DNA from: Ornithinimicrobium laminariae
GTDB taxonomy: Bacteria; Actinomycetota; Actinomycetes; Actinomycetales; Dermatophilaceae
NCBI RefSeq assembly: GCF_019457945.1
Contig: NZ_JAHZSU010000002.1
Span: 558,001-622,000, forward strand
Direction: 5' to 3'
Length of the DNA: 64,000 nt
The position numbers were made by a program, and so were the translations under genes. This document shows positions 1-8,670 of the stretch, piece by piece (positions within the stretch are counted from its first letter, which is position 1; the number at the start of each line of letters is the position of its first letter). The notes below the pieces were generated by a model, which had not been told where the DNA came from, did not search any database, and saw only the letters and a list, made by a program, of their open reading frames with translations.

Positions 1-312
1 CAGAAGCACTGCATCTGGGCGTTGGCCGCGCTCAGTTTGAAAAGAAATGGCATGCTCCACCACTGGCTCAGTCGCGGTTGCATCGTGAGCCAATTCAGGA
101 GGCCGAATAAACGGCACCTGGGCACCAGCGAAGTGAGCCACCTGCGCAATAGCCTCATCGTCGGTGGAAACAACGACGTCCATTTCGACGTCAGCTTCAA
201 GTGCCTGCTCAATGGTCCACGCAATGAGCGGCTTTTCCGCCACTAAACGCAGATTCTTGCCCGGGATGCCTTTTGAGCCACCACGAGCAGGGATTAAACA
301 CAGAATTCGCAT
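1..312 (-). CDS. CMP-nonulosonate (acylneuraminate) cytidylyltransferase, partial
   Basis: This is the first 104 codons of a gene that runs off the left edge. The product opens with the nucleotide-binding signature IPARGGSKGIPGKN and continues with VVVSTDDEAIAQVA, both typical of NeuA/PseF-like cytidylyltransferases. These enzymes activate sialic, legionaminic or pseudaminic acids with CTP for surface glycans. The ATG lies two bases beyond the stop position of the next minus-strand gene, so the two are probably co-transcribed, with this gene downstream of the glycan genes only in the sense of map order. Which sugar is activated cannot be told. The family assignment is firm; the reaction is inferred from the family. 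Confidence 0.85.
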   Translation of the reverse strand, partial: MRILCLIPARGGSKGIPGKNLRLVAEKPLIAWTIEQALEADVEMDVVVSTDDEAIAQVAHFAGAQVPFIRPPELAHDATATEPVVEHAISFQTERGQRPDAVLL

Positions 313-314
313 AC

Positions 315-1343
315 TCACTCTTCCAGCATCGCAGTGATGCGCTCGGCCAGCAGTGCCGCTGGCTCACGTTCTGGCAGGGTGGGCGCAGGTGTTGGCTCGC
401 CACCGAATTGCGCCATCCTGTACCGCTGCCAAAACTCCGTTAGCCAGGCAGGTGGATTGTCGTAATGCACCCACGCGGGTATGCCCTTCGCTGCCGCCTC
501 GAGAACACCCGTCGAGAAAGCACTGACCACGGGGGCGTTGAGCGAGGCGAGCGGGACAGCGCCGTCGTCGATCGTCATACCTTGGCGTCGCCAGATCGCA
601 TGCTGCGCTCGGGAGAGCTTGTCCTTCTCCGAGGGGTGTGGGCGATACGTCGCACCAGTTGCACGGCAAAAAGCACCTGTTGAGCGAGCCATATCGCGAC
701 GAGGCAGCTCCGCGCCGTGCAATTGCCCGAGGTAGGTCAGCGGCAGGTCGTCATGCGTTGGCGCTGAAGCTGGCGCCGGGGTGCAGGCTGCTTCCCACAG
801 CAACTGCGAACCGATGACTTCGGCAGTCACATCCGTGCGGCCCGACAACCAGAAGTCAGCGTCTGCATCGGACCACGCCATCAGGTGGGCCGTACGGGAC
901 GCGGGAGGGCTGAAGGCGGTGAGTAGTCCGTGCTGCACCACGACCTGCCGCGCTCCACTTCCGAGGGCCGCATCGGCCAGGGCTGAGCCCACCGGGAGGT
1001 GATGGCCGAGTGAAACTGCGAGGACTGCGTTCTTAAGGCCTACACCGGAGGTGAAGGGACCTAGTTCTTGAACCCCCCCAGGAACCGACATCCCCGCGGG
1101 GGCGATAAGTGCGAAACTGCCAGGCCTGAGATGCTCGGTTAGACGCGCCAGCGCCAGATCGCTAGTCGGAGAACGAGAGTCGAGACCAACGACTATCCGC
1201 GCTTCGGCTGGCCCATGCCATGCAATCGGCCCCGGCCCACTACGGCCCGGTTTTACCCCGCGTAACTTTTGCACGAGGCCTGCACGGTTTTGCCAGCGCT
1301 GCCATTCGAAGATGTCGTCCGGGAACCTCAGACCTACATCCAC
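315..1343 (-). CDS. Uncharacterised polysaccharide-biosynthesis protein (GT-B-like or transferase)
   Basis: I do not recognise a named family for this 342-residue protein. It has no signal peptide or membrane segment. Visible landmarks are VVVQHGLL near the middle, YRPHPSEKDKLSR, and a late SAFSTGVLEAAAKGIPAW stretch. This order of an HG motif, an RPHP motif and a final S-T-G-x-L-E motif resembles the C-terminal lobe of nucleotide-sugar or glycerophosphate transferases used for capsule and teichoic-acid-like polymers. It overlaps the upstream CgeB-like gene by 10 bases and is followed at once by the cytidylyltransferase, which places it in surface-glycan synthesis. A role as the transferase that uses the activated nonulosonic acid is possible but is inference only. 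Confidence 0.6.
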   Translation of the reverse strand: MDVGLRFPDDIFEWQRWQNRAGLVQKLRGVKPGRSGPGPIAWHGPAEARIVVGLDSRSPTSDLALARLTEHLRPGSFALIAPAGMSVPGGVQELGPFTSGVGLKNAVLAVSLGHHLPVGSALADAALGSGARQVVVQHGLLTAFSPPASRTAHLMAWSDADADFWLSGRTDVTAEVIGSQLLWEAACTPAPASAPTHDDLPLTYLGQLHGAELPRRDMARSTGAFCRATGATYRPHPSEKDKLSRAQHAIWRRQGMTIDDGAVPLASLNAPVVSAFSTGVLEAAAKGIPAWVHYDNPPAWLTEFWQRYRMAQFGGEPTPAPTLPEREPAALLAERITAMLEE

Positions 1344-2344
1344 AACTTTTCCAATTCCGCCATCCTGTGACCCAACGTGTGCTTCTCCAAAGTCTTGCGC
1401 TGCCCGGCCTCACGAATGCGGCGAGCCCAGAGCAGGTCCGTATGCGCCCGGAGGTAGTGCTCCAATACCTCTTCAGCACCCGCGAAGGTCAGGGTTTCAG
1501 TGCCTACATCATAGAATTCGCTGACTTCATCACGGTCTTCTAATGGCAATGCCCCTACTCCGGGAGCCTCGAAGGTCCGCAAAGTAAAGCCGTCTTGATC
1601 GCCGTGCACATTGAGACTGGCTGTGGACGCAGCCATGACCCCATAGGCCCGGCTTCTGTCAATATCCCGGTCGGCGGGCAGATCGGGACGCTGCCGGCTC
1701 CAGGTGCGCGCCTTGTCACGCCAGTCATGCGACCAATCGCGTCCATAGGCACGCACTGGAACCCCCAGGCTATGCACTTCCGTTAAAAGACGTTCGCGCT
1801 GGGGGTACCTGGCCCCGATGAATGAAACTTCTGGAGTTGAGGGTGCTGGAATCACGGGATGAAGCGAATCAAAACCACCAGGAACGTAGACACAGTCGAT
1901 GCCCGCCGCATTCAGTGCCTCGGTGTCTAGTCGGCTGTATGAAGCAAGAGGGCCCACGTGCCTGAGTCTTTCCACCGTCAGCCGAGTTCGCCTGAGTTCG
2001 TCGTACATCCAAAGTGCCGTCCGGGCACCGCTTCCGGGAAACGCCTGCCAAACATCATCGCTCAGAAGGTCCCCCTTCACAACGAGAATCACGTCGGGCC
2101 TGACTTCTCGGAGTACGCTCAGAACCCGCGCGCTTATTCGTTGCTCGCGGGCGGCTGTCCCCGAGAGGCCCACGCGCTCCGCCAGTTCATGGCGGACCTT
2201 GTGATGCACCTTCGCACGGCGAGTCGGTAGCTCGTCGTAGACCAATGGCGACACCAGATAGCCGCGCTGCTCTAGTGCTGCGGTCATTCCCCTCCAATAG
2301 CCGTGGAAGGAGGGGCTAAGGAGCAGTATCCTTTGGGGCTTCAC
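1334..2344 (-). CDS. CgeB-like family 1 glycosyltransferase
   Basis: The 336-residue cytosolic protein begins MKPQRILLLSPSFHGYWRG and carries a middle DVILVVKGDLL segment. The C-terminal half contains SLNVHGDQDGFTLRTFEAPG, ending in a G-x-LPLEDR stretch. That C-terminal pattern (N-x-H, T-x-R-x-FE-x-x-G) is the hallmark of the CgeB/DUF3880 type of GT-B glycosyltransferases, which bind a nucleotide sugar through the conserved Glu. Donor and acceptor are unknown. It overlaps both neighbours, by 4 bases with the truncated GT2 gene upstream and 10 bases with the downstream gene, so it belongs to one minus-strand transcription unit for an envelope glycan. Confidence 0.75.
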   Translation of the reverse strand: MKPQRILLLSPSFHGYWRGMTAALEQRGYLVSPLVYDELPTRRAKVHHKVRHELAERVGLSGTAAREQRISARVLSVLREVRPDVILVVKGDLLSDDVWQAFPGSGARTALWMYDELRRTRLTVERLRHVGPLASYSRLDTEALNAAGIDCVYVPGGFDSLHPVIPAPSTPEVSFIGARYPQRERLLTEVHSLGVPVRAYGRDWSHDWRDKARTWSRQRPDLPADRDIDRSRAYGVMAASTASLNVHGDQDGFTLRTFEAPGVGALPLEDRDEVSEFYDVGTETLTFAGAEEVLEHYLRAHTDLLWARRIREAGQRKTLEKHTLGHRMAELEKLWM

Positions 2345-2622
2345 GAGCTACCATTTTTTCGAGGGGGGAGTGACATCACGAGTGATCCTTCCGAGCCGAA
2401 TCCGCCATTGCTCCTGCGGGTCACGACCTGCACCAAAGTGCTTCCGCCGTTATAAGCGAACGGCACTGGTGAAGCGTCATCCGCCACAGTGATTTGCAGT
2501 TCGCTTGGGTGGGCCTGTGCCACAAGGGCATTTATGACGTTGTGGGTCGGCTCTGGGTCCCCGTAGTGGGAGATCATGATCGACAAGCCTGGCCAAGCAG
2601 CAGTGGAACCCATAGTTAGCAA
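2341..2622 (-). pseudogene. Truncated family 2 glycosyltransferase (N-terminal fragment)
   Basis: The 93-codon frame starts like a GT2 enzyme. It has a beta-alpha-beta donor-binding start (LSIMISHYGDPEP), the DDAS motif, and TRRSNGGFGS, where GT2 enzymes normally continue into the AxNxG helix. After that Ser the similarity stops and about 17 unrelated residues lead to a stop that overlaps the start of the CgeB-like gene. Normal GT2 domains need about 220 or more residues, so the catalytic DxD region and the acceptor half are missing. It looks like an internal deletion that joined the N-terminus to the downstream gene border. A functional short protein is unlikely. Confidence 0.65.
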
Positions 2623-2823
2623 ATGATACGTCGCTTGAGCGACTCAACCTTCCGTCAGAGCTATTCGGTCACGGTGCTGTCGTTAGCCGGGACAAGCGGC
2701 GCAACTTAAGGAAAGACAAACTCGAAGAGGACAAAACGAGTCCGATGAATAGGGCCAGCAAGAGCAAGACTCTTAACCAAACAGGCCGTGGCAGAATGCG
2801 CCATAGCGCGCGATACACCCTGC

Positions 2824-3565
2824 TCAGCCACCCAACTCTGCCGGTGTGCCCTCAGCTTTAGCCATGCTGTTGTCAAGGCTGGTGTAGGCCACGATGCGCT
2901 CGGCGCCGCTGAACTTCGGGTGGCAAACAGCGATGACCATCTTGGCTTCGGTGGCGACCGCATCCGGCGGATCAGGCACGTCGGCAACGGCCTCAACCTA
3001 ATCTGGCGTGACGATGCGCGTGTTTTCAAACTCGTAGACGTGATAGTCGGTGGCCGTCTCCACAATGATGGGGTCTCCCGCCCTCAACTCGGCAATACTC
3101 CACATGGTTGGCCAAAGGTCGTGCGGTGACCAGCGAGAGCAAAGTTGCCGATCTCGCCGGGGCCCTAAGCGCGGTTGTAGTGGCCCAGAACGCCCTGGTT
3201 CAGGATGCTCAACTCAACCGTTTCTGTGACGGCACGGGTTTCACCGATGGGTCCGCACGTGCACGATGGCGATGATTTCGCCACCACCAGGCACCGCTGT
3301 GGAGTTGCTGTTGCCCTCTGAAGCCAGCCCACCAGCCTCGTCATCCCTGTCGTCATTGGACGCCTCAGAGTCGGCCGCCGCGGAGGCCTGCTCGGCGAAG
3401 ATATCCTCGGCCGCGGCCAGAATCTCGTCAGACTGGGCATTCGCCTCGACATCGGTCCACCAGAGTTGGCACACCAATAACAAGCCAAATGAGAGCACCC
3501 GGGGTGATCATCAACTCGCCAATTGTTCGCATTAGCCGTCGCACCAGGCCGTCTTCTCCCACCAT
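2824..3565 (-). pseudogene. Degenerate class E sortase gene
   Basis: Reading the minus strand across three frames gives a nearly complete class E sortase. First comes an N-terminal segment, LVRRLMRTIGELMITPGAL. After a frameshift come CQLWWTDVEANAQSDEIL and an acidic linker. Next is GETRAVTETVELSILNQG, then an in-frame TAG. The catalytic-His region LAGHRTTFGQP follows, then GDPIIVETATDYHVYEFENT and a second TAG. The catalytic-Cys region VIAVCHPKFSGAERIVAY comes last. At least two frameshifts and two in-frame stops separate these pieces, so no active transpeptidase can be made. Active class E sortases attach proteins with LAxTG-like signals to the wall; an intact but different (class F) sortase lies at 44.3-45.0 kb. 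This wreck fills most of the 1 kb gap between the glycan genes and the ABC transporter. Confidence 0.8.
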
Positions 3566-3662
3566 CCTGACAACCAGAGCGGTCGACCATGACATTCGTC
3601 ATGTCTGGATGATGCAACTACGGCCCTACTGCTGGCGGGGAGTTCGCCATAGCGTTGCCGGT

Positions 3663-4619
3663 ATGAATCAGCCAACAGCCATCAGCCTCGCCAGGGTGAC
3701 AAAAACGTTCAAGACAAAGGACGGCAATTTCTCTGCGGTTCGTGGCCTTGACCTCGAGATTCAAGCTGGCCAGATTGTTGCTCTGCTGGGGCCTAACGGC
3801 GCTGGCAAGACAACGACAATCGACATGATCCTGGGGCTGACCGCCCCAAGCACCGGCAAGGCTTCCGTGTATGGGTCGGACCCTCGCGCGGCTGTGCACG
3901 CTGGCAGGGTCTCGGCGGTTTTGCAGACCGGGGGCCTGCTGCGCGACCTCACGGTGCGCGAGACCATCCAAATGGTGGCGTCGACGTTTGCCAGCCATTC
4001 TGGTGTTGAGCACGTGATGGAGCGCGCCGGCCTGATGGACTTGGCGCGACGGAAGGTGTCGAAGTGCTCCGGTGGTGAGCAGCAGCGACTACGGTTTGCC
4101 CTCGCACTACTGCCGGACCCTGATCTGCTGATCCTCGACGAGCCAACAGCAGGGATGGACGTTGGCGCACGCCGTGAGTTCTGGAAGACCATGCAAGTAG
4201 AGGCAGCTGCGGGCCGCACCATCATCTTTGCCACGCACTACCTGGAAGAAGCCGACGCGTTTGCCCAGCGCATCGTGTTGATGGCCCGAGGCAACATCGT
4301 CGCCGACGGCAGCACTGAAGAAATCCGCGCACAGGCCAGCGGCCGGACGGTTACCGCCACGGTAGAAGCTGACGCGTTGGACGAGGTAGTGGCTTCGCTG
4401 GAGTCGATGGCCGAAGTGAACAACGTCAGCACCGATGGTCAACGAGTGACGGTCGCCTCCACCGACTCCGATGCGGTCGCTCGACGACTGCTGACCGACT
4501 TGGGCGGTCGCGACCTTGAGATCACCACCGGCTCGCTGGAGTCGGCGTTTGTGTCAATCACCGGCGACCAAGTCGACTCAGACTCCAGCACCGGCAACGA
4601 CAGTGAGGCAGTGGCATGA
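3663..4619 (+). CDS. ABC-2 type exporter, ATP-binding subunit
   Basis: The start chosen is the ATG of MNQPTAISLARVTKTF; the longer upstream frame runs through the sortase wreck and has no domain content. The 318-residue protein has Walker A GPNGAGKTTT near residue 40, the signature SGGEQQRL, Walker B LLILDEPTAGMD and the switch His in TIIFATHYLEEAD. The last 80 residues form the C-terminal domain common in drug/daunorubicin-type (DrrA/NatA) ATPases. It powers the permease encoded next, whose start overlaps this stop by 4 bases. With the downstream kinase and regulator it forms a four-gene operon of the self-regulated efflux type often linked to membrane-active compounds. The substrate is unknown. 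Confidence 0.9.
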   Translation: MNQPTAISLARVTKTFKTKDGNFSAVRGLDLEIQAGQIVALLGPNGAGKTTTIDMILGLTAPSTGKASVYGSDPRAAVHAGRVSAVLQTGGLLRDLTVRETIQMVASTFASHSGVEHVMERAGLMDLARRKVSKCSGGEQQRLRFALALLPDPDLLILDEPTAGMDVGARREFWKTMQVEAAAGRTIIFATHYLEEADAFAQRIVLMARGNIVADGSTEEIRAQASGRTVTATVEADALDEVVASLESMAEVNNVSTDGQRVTVASTDSDAVARRLLTDLGGRDLEITTGSLESAFVSITGDQVDSDSSTGNDSEAVA

Positions 4620-5377
4620 ACACCACATTCCTAAAAATTGAACTGATGCGCATCTTGCGCGACCCGGTCACGATGTTCTTCACCGCTCTGCTGCCGGTGT
4701 TTTTCTACATCATCTTTGGCGCTTCGCAGGATTACTCCGACCTCACCGCGGGCAATGGCAACGTCGCGATGTACATCATGATTTCGATGGCTGGCTATGG
4801 TGCGGTGACTGCCACCGCAGGCATTGGCGGCATGGCAGCCGTCGAACGGATGCAGGGCTGGGGCCGTCAACTCGGCCTCACCCCTCTGGGCGATGGCGGC
4901 TTTGTGGCGATCAAGTCCGCAGTGGCGCTGATGATCTGCTGCATCCCGATTGGCCTGGTCTATATCGCCGGTCTGTTCACCGGAGCCAAGGGCGACTCCC
5001 TGCAGGTGTGGCTGCTCAGCCTGCTGATCCTTGTGGTCGGCGCGATCATGTTCGCTCTCTATGGCCTCATTTTTGGTCTGGCCTTCCGCTCGGAGGCAGC
5101 GGTCAGCGCGGCCAGTGGTTCGTTGGTAATTTTGGCTTTCCTAGGCAATATCTTCTTTCCGCTCAGCGGCGCGTTGTTGACTTTCGCTAAGTTCACACCG
5201 CTGTATGGCTACATCGCGTTGGCCCGTTACCCCCTGACCGAAGGCTTCTCCGTAGGAACCGACGGCATTGTCACGGAAGAGGCTCTCTGGATCCCGGTCG
5301 TTAATGTCGTCGTATGGACTCTCATCTTCGCGGCGCTCGCGACGTGGCTAGTGCGCCGCGGACGGGGTCGTCAGTGA
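4616..5377 (+). CDS. ABC-2 type exporter, permease subunit
   Basis: The 253-residue integral membrane protein has about six hydrophobic segments. The first starts near residue 20 (VTMFFTALLPVFFYIIFGA) and the last ends just before the basic C-terminus WLVRRGRGRQ. This layout is that of ABC2_membrane/DrrB-type permeases that pair with the ATPase encoded immediately upstream. The gene overlaps the ATPase stop and the kinase start, each by 4 bases, which indicates translational coupling. The export function is taken from the family; nothing in the sequence identifies the exported compound. Confidence 0.88.
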   Translation: MNTTFLKIELMRILRDPVTMFFTALLPVFFYIIFGASQDYSDLTAGNGNVAMYIMISMAGYGAVTATAGIGGMAAVERMQGWGRQLGLTPLGDGGFVAIKSAVALMICCIPIGLVYIAGLFTGAKGDSLQVWLLSLLILVVGAIMFALYGLIFGLAFRSEAAVSAASGSLVILAFLGNIFFPLSGALLTFAKFTPLYGYIALARYPLTEGFSVGTDGIVTEEALWIPVVNVVVWTLIFAALATWLVRRGRGRQ

Positions 5378-6468
5378 CACCAGGAGCCGCAGAGTCCGCC
5401 ACAGATGCTCCCTCAAAGCCCGATGGGTGGGAGCGCTGGGGCTGGCTCATGGCAGTCATCTGGCTACCATTCTTGGTCTTTAGTATCGCTGGCATTATCG
5501 ATTTCAGCGATGGCCTTCGGCGGGTGGTAGCCCTCGCCCTCGTTGCAGCGTTTGCAGGCTTCTACGTGCATGGCTTTGTCTGGCGCTTCGGCACGATGCA
5601 ACCCACGTATGCGACGGCCATGGGCTTGTGCATCTTGGGAGTTGGGATGTTGACCGGCCTGGACGGATTCACCTGGATCGTCCCCGCGATGGCACCCTTC
5701 GTCATCTCGTTCAGCTGGTACAACACCAGAGTCCGGTTTGCGCTCATCGTGACCGTTGCCGCCCTCGGCTACACGCTTGGGGTCATCATCTTCCTGGAGC
5801 CACAGGCGTGGACCATGCTTCTACTCAACGGCGGCATCGCCCTCGTCACTGGCTTGCCGCGCATCCTCGACGATCAGCAGGAGCACAAACAAGCACTCCA
5901 GCGGGAGGCAGATCGCAGCGCTGAGCGAGAGCGAATGGCGCGTGACATCCACGACATCCTGGGGCACAGCCTGACCATCATTTCGTTGAAGTCTGAGTTG
6001 GCGGAAAAGCTCATTGTGGCCAAGCCGGATGCCGCTGCTCAGGAAGTCCGGCAGATCCACGAGATCAGCCGCAAGGCACTCTCTGAAGTTCGTGCTTCAG
6101 TGCAGGGATTGCGGGTCGCGTGGCTGCCCGATGAGTTGCGCTCAGCTCGGGAAATGCTGGCCTCAGCCAACATCACCGCCACTGTGCCAGATGACCCAAA
6201 CGTGGTTGAGCCACAAAACCGCACAGTGATGGCCTGGGCACTGCGCGAGGCAGTCACCAACGTCGCTAGGCACTCTGGCGCCAATAATTGCTCAGTGTCG
6301 TTGAGCGCAGATCAACTCATCGTGCTGGACGACGGGTCTGGCCTCACCGGCCGCACCGAAGGCAACGGCCTGCGGGGGCTACGTGAGAGAGTCGATGCTG
6401 CGGGGGGCACTTTGGTCCTCAACGACAACTCCGATGGGCCCGGCACCCGAGTGGAAGTGACTCTGTGA
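5374..6468 (+). CDS. DesK-type sensor histidine kinase
   Basis: The GTG start overlapping the permease stop is preferred; an upstream in-frame start would overlap the permease by 60 bases. The product (364 residues) has about five or six membrane segments in its first 160 residues. A HisKA_3 dimerisation helix follows with the phospho-accepting His in ARDIHDILGHSL, then an HATPase_c domain ending with LDDGSGLTG and GNGLRGLRERV. Such kinases sense membrane state or membrane-acting molecules and phosphorylate a NarL-type regulator, which is the next gene. The conserved order ATPase-permease-kinase-regulator suggests the pair controls the exporter. Confidence 0.9.
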   Translation: MTPGAAESATDAPSKPDGWERWGWLMAVIWLPFLVFSIAGIIDFSDGLRRVVALALVAAFAGFYVHGFVWRFGTMQPTYATAMGLCILGVGMLTGLDGFTWIVPAMAPFVISFSWYNTRVRFALIVTVAALGYTLGVIIFLEPQAWTMLLLNGGIALVTGLPRILDDQQEHKQALQREADRSAERERMARDIHDILGHSLTIISLKSELAEKLIVAKPDAAAQEVRQIHEISRKALSEVRASVQGLRVAWLPDELRSAREMLASANITATVPDDPNVVEPQNRTVMAWALREAVTNVARHSGANNCSVSLSADQLIVLDDGSGLTGRTEGNGLRGLRERVDAAGGTLVLNDNSDGPGTRVEVTL

Positions 6469-7088
6469 TGAGCAGTGACACCGTGATCAAACTGCTGTTA
6501 GCCGACGATCAAGCACTAGTCCGCGGCGCTCTTGCTGCGCTGTTGTCACTTGAGCCCGACCTTGAAGTCGTAGTCCAAGTGGGACGCGGCGATGAAGTGG
6601 TGGGAGCCGTCGCCAAGCACCAACCCGATGTGTGCCTGCTTGATGTCGAGATGCCAGGACTCAATGGCATCGCCACCGCTGCCGCCTTGCGCACTGCATA
6701 CCCGAAGGTGAAGTCGTTGATTGTCACCACCTTCGGCCGCCCCGGCTATCTGCGGCGAGCGCTGGAAGCCGGTGCTAGCGGGTTCATCGTCAAAGACACC
6801 CCCGCGGACGAGTTAGCGCAAGCCGTGCGCACAATCTTTGCCGGCGGCCGGGTTGTTGACCCGGCACTCGCCACCGAGTCCCTGGCGGGTGGGGCTAACC
6901 CGCTGACCAACCGCGAGCGCGACGTGTTGCGGGCGGCTCTGGATGGAGTGCCCGTCAGCGAAATCGCAGCAACCGTGCATCTGAGCGCTGGGACCGTGCG
7001 CAACTATCTCTCATCAGCTATCACAAAAACGGCGGCCTCCACGAGAGTGGAAGCCGCCATGATTGCCCGCGATCGCGGTTGGCTATAA
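6468..7088 (+). CDS. NarL/LuxR-type response regulator
   Basis: The 206-residue regulator has an N-terminal receiver domain and a C-terminal LuxR helix-turn-helix. The receiver shows the acidic pair in LLADDQ, the phospho-accepting Asp in VCLLDVEMPG, and Lys in FIVKDTP. The helix-turn-helix reads LTNRERDVLRAALDG, then IAATVHLSAGTVRNYLSSA. A GTG one codon earlier is an equally possible start; both overlap the kinase stop. It is the partner of the kinase just upstream and probably regulates the exporter operon. It ends directly against the convergent acyl-CoA ligase gene, with no spacer. Confidence 0.9.
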   Translation: MSSDTVIKLLLADDQALVRGALAALLSLEPDLEVVVQVGRGDEVVGAVAKHQPDVCLLDVEMPGLNGIATAAALRTAYPKVKSLIVTTFGRPGYLRRALEAGASGFIVKDTPADELAQAVRTIFAGGRVVDPALATESLAGGANPLTNRERDVLRAALDGVPVSEIAATVHLSAGTVRNYLSSAITKTAASTRVEAAMIARDRGWL

Positions 7089-8576
7089 CTAGTCCTTGAG
7101 CTCGCGCTTGAGGATCTTGCCGGTCGCACCCTTTGGCAGGGCGTCAATGAAGTGCACGTCGCGGGGGTACTTGTAGGGAGCAACCCGATCCTTTACGTAG
7201 GCACTGATTTCTTCGCCGGTGGCTTTCTGGTCCGGGGCGAGCACAACATACGCCGCGATCTCTTCGCCCAACTCGGGGTGCGGGCGACCCACCACGGCGA
7301 CCTCGGCGACAGCGGGGTGCTCGTAGAGGACTTCTTCAATCTCCCGCGGGTAGACGTTCAGGCCACCGCGCACAATCATGTCCTTGATCCGGTCGACTAC
7401 GTAGTAGTAGCCGTCTTCATCCTTAGTGCCAAGGTCACCAGAGTGGAACCAACCCTCGGGGTCAATGGCATCAGCCGTGGCGTCTTCGCGACCCCAATAG
7501 CCGGTCATGATGTTTTCGCCGCGGATGCAGATCTCGCCAATCTCACCCTCTGGTGTGTCGGACCCGTCGAGTTGGGAAAGTTTCATCTCAACGCCCTCAA
7601 TTGGCACACCAACCGAGCCGGGCTTGCGGACCTCATCTGGGTGGTTGAAGGAAGCAACTGGGCTGGTCTCCGATAGGCCGTAACCCTCCAGAATCACGCA
7701 GCCAAACCGCTCCTCAAATTTACGCAGCACTTCAACAGGCAACGACGAGCCTCCGCAGACAGAAGTCCGCAGGCTGGACAGGTCAGGCTCGGTTTCTGCT
7801 GCGGCAGCAGCAGCCAGCAGCGCGCCGTACATCGTGGGCACGCCTTCGAACACGGTGACCTTGTCGCGCTCAATGACCTCAAGCGCTTTAGCTGGGTCGA
7901 AGCGCGGGATCATCGTCAGAGTCGACCCGTTGGCGAAGGCAGCGTTCATGCCACAGGTCATCCCAAAGACGTGGAAGAGCGGCAGGCAGCCCATGACCAT
8001 GTCCTCAGGGCCAAGGTGCAGCAGATTCTTCGCGGTCTTCTCCTGGTTAGTCTCTAAGTTGTTGTGCGACAACTCAGCACCCTTGGGCCGCCCCGTGGTG
8101 CCTGAGGTGTAGAGAATGACGGCCGTATCGCTGCCCGCACGCTCAGCGATTTCACTTGTCGGCTCCAGCTCTGCGAGCAGGTGTCCAACACCTTCCAAGC
8201 CGACCGGCACGTGGGTAGCACCGGTGGCCTTAGCGGCAGCGGTGACCTCATCGCCAGGCATCGCGAAAATTAGCTTGGCTTGAGAGTCTTGCAGGTAGAA
8301 CTCGATCTCACGGCGCTTGAAGAGCGGGTTCATCGGCACCACGATGGCACCGAGGCGCAGCGCCCCGTAATAGATGACGGGGAAGGCAGGCAGGTTGGGC
8401 AACATCAGGGCAACACGATCGCCCGCTGTCACACCCTGATCACGCATCCAAGTGGTCATCTTGGCAGCGGCACCTTCCATCTCTGCATAGCTCACACGGT
8501 GCGCATCGAGGATGATGGCCGCTTGGTCTGGGTGCTCAGACGCAGTGCGGGCCAGGTTGTTGGCAATATTCGTCAT
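7089..8576 (-). CDS. Acyl-CoA synthetase (fatty-acid:CoA ligase family)
   Basis: The start is the ATG of MTNIANNLARTASEHPDQ, which has AAGGAG eight bases upstream; the longer frame has no supporting domain. The 495-residue adenylate-forming enzyme contains the AMP-binding P-loop ILYTSGTTGRPKGAE, the A5 motif EGYGLSETSP, GWFHSGDLG and VDRIKDMIVRGGLNVYP. It also has the C-terminal catalytic Lys region PKGATGKILKREL. It activates a carboxylic acid as the acyl-adenylate and transfers it to CoA in the cytosol. Chain length cannot be read from sequence, though medium- to long-chain fatty acids are usual. It is monocistronic and divergent from the FMN reductase. Confidence 0.92.
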   Translation of the reverse strand: MTNIANNLARTASEHPDQAAIILDAHRVSYAEMEGAAAKMTTWMRDQGVTAGDRVALMLPNLPAFPVIYYGALRLGAIVVPMNPLFKRREIEFYLQDSQAKLIFAMPGDEVTAAAKATGATHVPVGLEGVGHLLAELEPTSEIAERAGSDTAVILYTSGTTGRPKGAELSHNNLETNQEKTAKNLLHLGPEDMVMGCLPLFHVFGMTCGMNAAFANGSTLTMIPRFDPAKALEVIERDKVTVFEGVPTMYGALLAAAAAAETEPDLSSLRTSVCGGSSLPVEVLRKFEERFGCVILEGYGLSETSPVASFNHPDEVRKPGSVGVPIEGVEMKLSQLDGSDTPEGEIGEICIRGENIMTGYWGREDATADAIDPEGWFHSGDLGTKDEDGYYYVVDRIKDMIVRGGLNVYPREIEEVLYEHPAVAEVAVVGRPHPELGEEIAAYVVLAPDQKATGEEISAYVKDRVAPYKYPRDVHFIDALPKGATGKILKRELKD

Positions 8577-8670
8577 CGTTGACTCCTTGAGGGGTTGCCT
8601 GCTCCTCGACAGCATACGACTGGCCCCGGCAGATGGCATTCGGGAGCCGTTGTGCCGCACAACGTCGGGG

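Noticed and set aside
2706..3129. Two overlapping opposite-strand small frames as separate hypothetical genes
   Set aside because: The minus-strand sequence in other frames reads as a broken class E sortase, which accounts for the region.
3489..3662. 58-codon N-terminal extension of the ABC ATPase
   Set aside because: It translates the antisense of the sortase pseudogene and has no family similarity; the ATG at 3663 gives a normal ATPase length.
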